A stretch of 37,042 nucleotides of DNA from Muribaculaceae bacterium (GTDB lineage Bacteria; Bacteroidota; Bacteroidia; Bacteroidales; Muribaculaceae), in the NCBI GenBank assembly GCA_009775265.1, contig VSPG01000020.1, positions 1-37,042 of the forward strand, given 5' to 3'. Below are positions 31,866-37,042 of this stretch, piece by piece. The notes under the pieces are model-generated. The model was not told the origin of the DNA. It saw nothing but the letters and a program-made list of their open reading frames with translations, and made no database searches. How positions within the stretch are numbered: the stretch's first letter is position 1; every line of letters begins with the position of its first letter. The position numbers and the translations under genes were made by a program.

Positions 31866-33410
31866 TTATGCGAGTTTGCGGAGCAGGGAATTAAGACTCA
31901 CGCGGTCATGGATGAGGCGGTGCAGGTCGGCCACGGCCACACGCTGCTGCTGCATGCTGTCGCGCTCGCGCAGCGTCACGGTGCCGTCTTCGAGAGTCTG
32001 ATGGTCTACGGTGATGCAGAAAGGTGTGCCGATGGCGTCCTGACGGCGGTAGCGCTTGCCTATGCTGTCTTTTTCGTCGTAGTGTGTGGCGAAGTCGAAT
32101 TTCAGGTCGTTCACGATTTCGCGTGCCTTTTCCGGAAGTCCGTCTTTTTTCACGAGCGGCATTACTGCACATTTCACCGGAGCGAGCGCTTCGGGCAGGT
32201 GGAGCACCACGCGTGTGTCGCCGCCTTCAAGCTGCTGCTCCTCGTAGCTTGAGCAGAGCACGCTGAGGAACATGCGGTCTACGCCGATGGATGTCTCGAT
32301 GACGTAGGGGGTGTAGCTTTCGTTGCGTTCAGGGTCGAAGTACTGGATTTTTTTGCCTGAGAATTTTTCGTGCTGCGACAGGTCGAAGTCGGTGCGCGAG
32401 TGGATGCCTTCCACTTCCTTGAATCCGAAGGGCATGCGGAACTCTATGTCGGTGGCGGCGTTGGCGTAATGGGCGAGTTTCTCGTGGTCGTGGTAGCGGT
32501 ACTTGTCGTCGCCGAGGCCGAGTGCCTTGTGCCAGCGCAGACGTTGCTCTTTCCAATAGGCGAAATATTCCATTTCGCGGCCGGGCTGCACGAAGAACTG
32601 CATTTCCATCTGCTCGAATTCGCGCATGCGGAAAATGAACTGGCGTGCCACGATTTCGTTGCGGAAGGCCTTGCCTATCTGCGCGATGCCGAACGGCAGG
32701 CGCATGCGGCCTGTCTTCTGCACGTTGAGGTAGTTGACGAATATGCCCTGGGCTGTTTCGGGGCGCAGGTACACAGCCATGGCGCCGTCGGCCGTGGAAC
32801 CCATTTCGGTTTTGAACATGAGGTTGAACTGGCGAACTTCCGTCCAGTTGCGTGTGCCGCTGATGGGGCACACGATTTCTTCGTCGACGATAATCTGGCG
32901 GAGTTCTTCGAGGTTTCCGGCGTTCATGGCCTCGGCGAAGCGCTCGTGCAGGGCGTTGCGCTTGGCAGCTGTTTCAGCCACGCGGCCGTTGGTCTGCAGG
33001 AACATGGTTTCGTCGAAACTTTCGCCGAAACGCTTGCGCGCTTTGGCCACTTCCTTGTTTATCTTCTCGTCGTATTTCGCTATCTGTTCCTCGATGAGGA
33101 CGTCGGCGCGGTAGCGCTTTTTGCTGTCGCGGTTGTCAATCAGGGGGTCGTTGAAGGCGTCAACGTGGCCCGAGGCTTTCCATATGGTGGGGTGCATGAA
33201 GATGGCGGAGTCGATGCCCACGATGTTCTCGTGCAGCAGAGTCATGGCCTCCCACCAATAGCGTTTTATGTTGTTTTTGAGTTCTACGCCGTTCTGGCCG
33301 TAGTCGTACACGGCCGAAAGGCCGTCGTATATTTCAGAGCTTTGAAACACAAAACCGTATTCCTTGGCATGGGAAACGATTTTCTTGAACACGTCGTCTT
33401 GCTGTGCCAT
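31866..33410 (-). CDS. glyS: Glycine--tRNA ligase, homodimeric class II
   Basis: 514 residues from ATG 33410 (MAQQDDVFKK). The alternative ATG 33443 lies at the promoter's -7 box and is excluded. Class II motifs are present: GVELKNNIKRYWWEAM (family N-terminal signature), the motif 2 region FGIAQIGKAFRNEI, FIFRMREFEQMEMQFF (glycine-specific), and motif 3 around SIGVDRMFLSVL. The C-terminal anticodon-binding domain runs from about residue 415 (KCAVMPLVKKDGL). It is the alpha2 type, unlike the alpha2beta2 enzyme of many bacteria. Confidence 0.96.
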   Translation of the reverse strand: MAQQDDVFKKIVSHAKEYGFVFQSSEIYDGLSAVYDYGQNGVELKNNIKRYWWEAMTLLHENIVGIDSAIFMHPTIWKASGHVDAFNDPLIDNRDSKKRYRADVLIEEQIAKYDEKINKEVAKARKRFGESFDETMFLQTNGRVAETAAKRNALHERFAEAMNAGNLEELRQIIVDEEIVCPISGTRNWTEVRQFNLMFKTEMGSTADGAMAVYLRPETAQGIFVNYLNVQKTGRMRLPFGIAQIGKAFRNEIVARQFIFRMREFEQMEMQFFVQPGREMEYFAYWKEQRLRWHKALGLGDDKYRYHDHEKLAHYANAATDIEFRMPFGFKEVEGIHSRTDFDLSQHEKFSGKKIQYFDPERNESYTPYVIETSIGVDRMFLSVLCSSYEEQQLEGGDTRVVLHLPEALAPVKCAVMPLVKKDGLPEKAREIVNDLKFDFATHYDEKDSIGKRYRRQDAIGTPFCITVDHQTLEDGTVTLRERDSMQQQRVAVADLHRLIHDRVSLNSLLRKLA

Positions 33411-33440
33411 TATTTCGTATTTGGATGAATATTCAAGGCA

Positions 33441-33448
33441 CAAAGGTA
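33441..33448 (-). promoter_or_regulatory. -7 box of the glyS operon
   Basis: TACCTTTG on the minus strand, 31 bases before the glyS ATG. I see no good -33 box at the usual 19-base distance. Confidence 0.5.
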
Positions 33449-33607
33449 GTAAAATTTTGCCACAGAGACTTTAGGGTTTATCTGAAATTTTCTAAAATAG
33501 TTCGCTGATGCGGTGCCGCTATGCTATTCGGACACGCCTTGTGGGGTCTGTAGCGGCCATAAAATACAAGAGAAATGCAAAATGCGTGATTTATGAGGCG
33601 TAAAAAT

Positions 33608-33638
33608 TTTGCCGCTTGGCAAAAAAACACTAAATTTG
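33608..33638 (+). promoter_or_regulatory. Promoter of rpmE2
   Basis: TTTG (33608-33611), 19 bases, then TAAATTTG (33631-33638), a near-perfect Bacteroidota promoter. The leader before ATG 33706 is about 60 bases. The 295-base gap back to glyS otherwise holds nothing I can identify. Confidence 0.8.
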
Positions 33639-33705
33639 CAGGCCATTACGAATATAGCGCCCTACCAGCGCAAATTCATAAATCCGCTCAAAACTATACA
33701 ATAAT

Positions 33706-33960
33706 ATGAAAAAGGACATTCATCCCTCCAACTACCGCGAAGTTGTGTTCAAAGATATGTCTAACGACGAAATCTTCATCACCCGTTCGACTGTGGCTTC
33801 ACGCGAAACCATCACTGTAGACGGCGTTGAATACCCCTTGGTGAAACTTGAAATCACCAGCGCTTCGCATCCCTTCTTCACCGGCAAGCAGAAGCTCGTC
33901 GACACCGCAGGCCGCGTGGACAAGTTCATGAGCCGCTACGGCAACCGCAACAAGAAGTAA
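33706..33960 (+). CDS. rpmE2: 50S ribosomal protein L31 type B
   Basis: 84 residues, with MKKDIHPSNYREVVFKDMSN and SHPFFTGKQKLVDTAGRVDKF, clear L31 signatures. It lacks the CxxC zinc-binding cysteines of type A L31, so it is the zinc-independent form. It is monocistronic, with its own promoter and a strong terminator after it. Confidence 0.96.
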   Translation: MKKDIHPSNYREVVFKDMSNDEIFITRSTVASRETITVDGVEYPLVKLEITSASHPFFTGKQKLVDTAGRVDKFMSRYGNRNKK

Positions 33961-33987
33961 GCAGCACCTCTGAGTGCCTGACGCATA

Positions 33988-34022
33988 AAGCGCCGCTTCC
34001 GGAATCCCCGGAAGCGGCGCTT
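33988..34022. terminator. Terminator between rpmE2 and the DUF1015 gene
   Basis: AAGCGCCGCTTCCGG (33988-34002) and CCGGAAGCGGCGCTT (34008-34022) form a perfect 15-bp stem with a five-base loop. The two flanking genes converge on it, so it may serve both. Confidence 0.85.
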
Positions 34023-34042
34023 GCGTTGTCGGCGTATTTGTG

Positions 34043-35287
34043 TCAGTCGAGTTTGTGGATTACGAGGCCGGAGCGCAGTTTTGGCTCGAACCATGTGGTT
34101 TTGGGCGGCATTATGTTGCCGGTGTCGGCTATGCGCATGAGCTGCTCCATCGACACCGGGAACAGGGCGAGCGCCACGGCCATCTCGCCGCTGTCCACGC
34201 GGCGTTTCAGTTCGCCGAGACCGCGGATTCCGCCCACGAAGTCGATGCGTTTGTCGCTGCGCAGGTCGGTGATGCCGAGTATGTCGCGCAGTATGAGGTC
34301 GCTTGACACGGTCACGTCAAGCGAGCCGATGGGGTCGTTGTCGTCGTAAGTGCCGGTGCGTGCGGTGAGCGAGTACCACCGGTCTTCGAGGTATAGCGAG
34401 AAGTTGTGCAGGCGTGCCGGGGTGTACGGTTCTGTGCCCATGTCGTGTACTTCGAAGCTGTAGCCGAGGCGTTCCAGGAACTCCTCTGGCGACAGGCCGT
34501 TGAGGTCTTTTACCACGCGGTTGTAGTCTATGATTTTAAGGTGCGATGCCGGGAAGGCTACAGCGAGGAAGTAGTTGTACTCCTCGTCGCCGCGGTGCTG
34601 CGGATTGAGCCTGGCTTTCTCGTTGCCCACGAGGGCTGCGGCGGCAGTGCGGTGGTGGCCGTCGGCGATATACAGCTCCGGAATTTTATCGAAAGCTTCC
34701 GTGATGGCGCTTATTGTGGCGTCGTCGTCCACTACCCAGAAAGTGTGGCCGAATCCGTCGGCCGCGACGAAATCGTATTCCGGCTCTGCGGCTGTCACTT
34801 CGGCTATTATTCTGTCGATGGTCTTGTTGTCGGGGAAGGCGAAAAATACCGGCTCGATGTTGGCGTTCTGTATGCGCACGTGTTTCATGCGGTCTTCCTC
34901 TTTGTCGCGGCGGGTGAGCTCATGTTTTTTAATGCGGCCTTCCATGTAGTCGGCCACGTTTGCCGCCACTACGATGCCATATTGCGTGCGGCCGTCCATG
35001 GTCTGCGCATATATGTAGTAATGCTCTTTGTCGTCCTGTACGAGCCATCCTTCGCGCTGGAAGGCGTTGAAGTTCTCGACTGCCCTTTCGTACACTTCCG
35101 GGGCGTGCTCGTCTTTGCCGGGTTCGAAGTCTATTTCCGGCTTGATGATGTGGTAGAGCGATTTCGGATTGCCTTCGGCTTCCGAGCGGGCTTCCTCGCC
35201 GTTTAGAACATCGTAGGGGCGCGAAGCCACTTCGGTGACAAATTCTTTTGGAGGACGTACGCCTCTGAACGGTTTGACTTTTGCCAT
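34043..35287 (-). CDS. DUF1015 family protein (SerK-like)
   Basis: 414 residues from ATG 35287 (MAKVKPFRGV), chosen because the promoter at 35345-35375 places the transcript start downstream of the ATG at 35347. It has RPPKEFVTEVASRPYDVLN near the N-terminus, the central motif PELYIADGHHRTAAA, and NYFLAVAFPASHLKIIDYNRVVKDL after it. DUF1015 has a ParB/sulfiredoxin-like core; one archaeal relative, SerK, is a free-serine kinase. Whether this bacterial protein phosphorylates serine is unknown. It follows the ribosomal operon's terminator. Confidence 0.9.
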   Translation of the reverse strand: MAKVKPFRGVRPPKEFVTEVASRPYDVLNGEEARSEAEGNPKSLYHIIKPEIDFEPGKDEHAPEVYERAVENFNAFQREGWLVQDDKEHYYIYAQTMDGRTQYGIVVAANVADYMEGRIKKHELTRRDKEEDRMKHVRIQNANIEPVFFAFPDNKTIDRIIAEVTAAEPEYDFVAADGFGHTFWVVDDDATISAITEAFDKIPELYIADGHHRTAAAALVGNEKARLNPQHRGDEEYNYFLAVAFPASHLKIIDYNRVVKDLNGLSPEEFLERLGYSFEVHDMGTEPYTPARLHNFSLYLEDRWYSLTARTGTYDDNDPIGSLDVTVSSDLILRDILGITDLRSDKRIDFVGGIRGLGELKRRVDSGEMAVALALFPVSMEQLMRIADTGNIMPPKTTWFEPKLRSGLVIHKLD

Positions 35288-35344
35288 ATGGATTTTGGTT
35301 TTATGGTATAACGCATAAGGGGTGCGTTCGGCATATCGCCGAAG

Positions 35345-35375
35345 CAAATTTAACTACATTGTCCGACCCCCGCAA
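35345..35375 (-). promoter_or_regulatory. Promoter of the DUF1015 gene
   Basis: Minus strand: -33 TTGC (35375-35372), 19 bases, -7 TAAATTTG (35352-35345). The leader to ATG 35287 would be about 50 bases. Confidence 0.7.
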
Positions 35376-35391
35376 GTTTTTGCCGCAAAAA

Positions 35392-35432
35392 AAGCAGCAT
35401 CCGGGATGCGGTGTGCATTCCGGATGCTGCTT
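35392..35432 (-). terminator. Terminator of the L28-L33-DUF4295 operon
   Basis: AAGCAGCATCCGG (35392-35404) and CCGGATGCTGCTT (35420-35432) anchor an 18-bp stem with one G-T pair and a five-base loop. On the minus strand a T-run follows directly. It starts 23 bases after the DUF4295 stop. Confidence 0.88.
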
Positions 35433-35455
35433 ATATGCTTGAGTGTGGGGTCGTC

Positions 35456-35605
35456 TTACTTAAGAGCGTCTTTAACGGCGTCGTTGGGCACCATCTTTTC
35501 TTCAAAGACGTAGGCACCGGTCTTGGGCGACTTCACCATTTTGATGACCTTGCTATAGGTACGGCCTTCACCTTTCTGAAGTGAGGCGACGGTTTTCTTT
35601 GCCAT
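35456..35605 (-). CDS. DUF4295 family small basic protein
   Basis: A 49-residue protein found by my own translation: MAKKTVASLQKGEGRTYSKV at the N-terminus and VPNDAVKDALK at the end. DUF4295 proteins occur almost only in Bacteroidota, always next to L28 and L33, and are thought to be ribosome-associated. It is basic and has no membrane segment. It follows rpmG by 12 bases and is last in the operon. Confidence 0.93.
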   Translation of the reverse strand: MAKKTVASLQKGEGRTYSKVIKMVKSPKTGAYVFEEKMVPNDAVKDALK

Positions 35606-35617
35606 ATCGTGGGGTTA

Positions 35618-35806
35618 TTATTTTATTTCTTTGTGAACGGTTACGCGCTTAAGGATGGGATTGTATTTCTTAAGCTCGAGTCTCTCGGTGGTGTTCTTGC
35701 GGTTTTTGGTGGTGATGTAGCGCGATGTGCCGGGCATGCCGCTTGCCTTATGTTCGGTGCATTCGAGGATAACCTGAACGCGATTGCCTTTTGCTTTCTT
35801 TGCCAT
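35618..35806 (-). CDS. rpmG: 50S ribosomal protein L33
   Basis: 62 residues, MAKKAKGNRVQVILECTEHK then RYITTKNRKNTTERLELKKY, the L33 signature. Only one Cys is present, so it is the form without a zinc ribbon. It lies two bases after rpmB. Confidence 0.96.
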   Translation of the reverse strand: MAKKAKGNRVQVILECTEHKASGMPGTSRYITTKNRKNTTERLELKKYNPILKRVTVHKEIK

Positions 35807-35808
35807 AG

Positions 35809-36072
35809 TTAGAATCCGATAACTTTAATATCCTTGTCTGTTAAGTAGCCTTTTTCGGCAGCCTGCATCATGGCGGCGTTGAGGCCGAGCTTGTTGATGG
35901 TGCGGAGGCCGGCGGCGCTGACGGTGAGCGTAATCCAGATGCCCTGTTCCACCCAGTAGAACTTCTTGCTGAAGAGGTTGACGTTGAATTTGCGCTTTGT
36001 GCGGCGCTTCGAGTGCGAGACGTTGTTGCCGGTGAGCGCCTTCTTGCCCGTGATTTGACAAATCTTTGACAT
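35809..36072 (-). CDS. rpmB: 50S ribosomal protein L28
   Basis: 87 residues with MSKICQITGKKALTGNNVSH, SKRRTKRKFNVNL, and a conserved C-terminus (TVSAAGLRTINKLG). It is first in the rpmB-rpmG-DUF4295 operon, behind a leader of about 120 bases with a small hairpin (GCAGAG/CTCTGC, 36149-36169). Confidence 0.96.
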   Translation of the reverse strand: MSKICQITGKKALTGNNVSHSKRRTKRKFNVNLFSKKFYWVEQGIWITLTVSAAGLRTINKLGLNAAMMQAAEKGYLTDKDIKVIGF

Positions 36073-36200
36073 GGCTGTTGTGGTTTATCTTTTTTCGTTT
36101 TCCTTTTATAGAAGCAGTTGTGGCCGCCATCTCAGTTCTCATATCGCAGCAGAGCGCATCATTCTCTGCGGCTTTTTAGGAGGAGCCACAAATCAGAGTG

Positions 36201-36231
36201 CAAAGTAACTCATTTTTCGGCAAACTACCAA
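36201..36231 (-). promoter_or_regulatory. Promoter of the rpmB operon
   Basis: Minus strand: -33 TTGG (36231-36228), 19 bases, -7 TTACTTTG (36208-36201). It implies a leader of roughly 120 bases before rpmB. Confidence 0.65.
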
Positions 36232-36286
36232 ATATTTCCGAAAATTTGTTGTTTTTTTCAATGCGTTTTTTCGCCGTGACGGCGGT

Positions 36287-36487
36287 TCATGAAAACATCG
36301 CGGCAAAAATGTGGCGTCCGAGGCTTTGCGAGGGGTCGTAGGGCGACGGCACCAGCAGCAATGCCGCCGCTATGGCCGCGAGCAGCACGAATGTCACGGC
36401 TATGCCGAGCAGCACGACGGGTCGGGGTATTTCTTCAAGCATCCCGGAGATTCGGGGCGAGTGTTTTTCTTGTGATTGCGGGTCCAT
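36287..36487 (-). CDS. 66-residue single-span membrane protein, possibly a truncated HlyD-type adaptor
   Basis: The ATG (36487) lies one base after the stop of the ABC exporter gene, so translation is coupled. The sequence has a charged N-terminus (MDPQSQEKHSPRISGMLEEI), a membrane helix at about 24-46 (VVLLGIAVTFVLLAAIAAALL), then PSPYDPSQSLGRHIFAAMFS. The pattern of an N-terminal tail, the element IPRPVVLLG, one helix, then a Pro-Tyr segment resembles the start of HlyD-family adaptors that normally follow peptidase-type ABC exporters in Bacteroidota. The rest of an adaptor is absent: rpmB's promoter begins about 55 bases downstream. It may be a remnant or a genuine small subunit. Confidence 0.6.
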   Translation of the reverse strand: MDPQSQEKHSPRISGMLEEIPRPVVLLGIAVTFVLLAAIAAALLLVPSPYDPSQSLGRHIFAAMFS

Positions 36488-36488
36488 G

Positions 36489-37042
36489 TCAGTCGCCGAG
36501 TTCGAGTTGGTTTTTTACAAGACGGTAGTATGCGCCGCGGGCTTCGGTCAGAGAGGCGTGTGTTCCGCTTTCCACCACTTTCCCGCCTTCGAGCACGATT
36601 ATGTTGTCGGCATTTCGTACGGTCGAAAGCCTGTGGGCCACCACCACGACGGTGCGTCCGCGATAAAATTCCGCGAGGTTTTCGACTATGCAGCGTTCGT
36701 TGCCGGCGTCGAGGGCGTTGGTGGCCTCGTCGAGGAATATGAAATCGGGGTTGCGGTAGACGGCGCGAGCTATGAGTATGCGCTGCTTTTGCCCTTGGCT
36801 GAGGCCGTTGCCTTCGGCTCCTATTTTGGTGTCGTATTGCAGGGGCAGTCCCGTGATGTAGTCGTGGATGTTGGCTATGCGTGCGGCTTCGTGCAGGCGG
36901 GTGCGGTCTATCTCGTTGTCCTCGGCTGCGATGTTGCCCGCTATCCACTCTGAAAAGATGACGCCCTCCTGCATTACGACGCCGCATTGTCGCCGCCACC
37001 ACTTCAGGCTGTATCGGCTCAGGTCACAGCCTGCCACCGAAA
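36489..37042 (-). CDS. Peptidase-type ABC exporter, C-terminal ATPase part (5' end outside window)
   Basis: The frame is open to the window's end, with 183 residues visible. It contains the later part of an ABC ATPase: Q-loop region GVVMQEGVIFSEWIAGNIA, signature LSQGQKQRILIARAVY, Walker B DFIFLDEATNALD, and H-loop VVVVAHRLSTV. KWWRRQCGVVMQ and YYRLVKNQLELG are typical of Bacteroidota exporters with an N-terminal C39 peptidase, which secrete bacteriocin-like peptides with double-Gly leaders. The peptidase and membrane domains are not in the window, so that part is inferred. Confidence 0.88.
   Translation of the reverse strand, partial: SVAGCDLSRYSLKWWRRQCGVVMQEGVIFSEWIAGNIAAEDNEIDRTRLHEAARIANIHDYITGLPLQYDTKIGAEGNGLSQGQKQRILIARAVYRNPDFIFLDEATNALDAGNERCIVENLAEFYRGRTVVVVAHRLSTVRNADNIIVLEGGKVVESGTHASLTEARGAYYRLVKNQLELGD

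Noticed and set aside
30906..32252. Plus-strand frame of 448 codons across three genes
   Set aside because: It runs antisense through FKBP, LemA and GlyRS genes, all well supported.

Overview
The window looks like chromosome of a Bacteroidota bacterium, most likely order Bacteroidales and possibly Muribaculaceae. The evidence is the promoter style (a TAnnTTTG -7 box with a TTTG/TTGG-like -33 box 19 bp upstream), the general lack of Shine-Dalgarno sequences, the L28-L33-DUF4295 ribosomal cluster, type B L31 without zinc cysteines, and families typical of the phylum (DcaP-like porin, DUF3408, DUF6371, DUF3987). The family-level placement is inference from gene style and GC-rich coding sequence.

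Region 1 (1 to about 8.98 kb) is the right-hand part of an integrative mobilizable element. Nearly all its genes lie on the minus strand. Read from the chromosome junction leftwards they are: a zinc-finger protein with four winged-helix repeats, a tyrosine integrase, a plus-strand ribbon-helix-helix protein, an unrecognised membrane-anchored acidic protein, an excisionase-like HTH protein, a DUF3987 helicase-like protein, a DUF6371 primase-like protein, DUF3408, MobC, and a MOBP relaxase cut by the window edge. A candidate oriT rich in inverted repeats lies between DUF3408 and MobC. The integrase and excisionase-like genes share one promoter design: an identical 13-bp block, identical -33/-7 spacing, and an array of TCTCC/GGAGA motifs behind it. 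I consider this the most interesting signal in the window. The element abuts the 3' end of mnmE. Three 10-bp direct repeats, plausible recombinase arm sites, lie near that junction.

Region 2 (9.0-27.7 kb) is chromosomal and more GC-rich. On the minus strand are mnmE and a membrane-anchored DNA/RNA non-specific endonuclease. Divergent from them are a polyprenyl synthetase and a TatD nuclease. Then come a DcaP-type porin, a three-gene heavy-metal RND efflux operon (His-rich adaptor, pump, TolC-like channel), iron superoxide dismutase with a long hairpin abutting its start codon, a GH94 cellobiose-phosphorylase-like enzyme, an unknown zinc-ribbon protein, an AraC regulator, and a coupled S24/LexA-like repressor and RNase HII pair. 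A small acidic protein ends the region.

Region 3 (27.7-37.0 kb) is mostly on the minus strand. It holds a TSCPD protein, ComM/YifB ATPase and beta-carbonic anhydrase, then tRNA-Leu(TAA) with its own promoter and terminator. A 311-bp MITE-like element follows, with 33-bp inverted ends flanked by TTA. After it come a GlyRS-LemA-FKBP operon, plus-strand rpmE2, a DUF1015 protein, and the rpmB-rpmG-DUF4295 operon. The window ends in a peptidase-type ABC exporter, open at the edge, coupled to a 66-residue single-span protein that resembles the first part of an HlyD adaptor.
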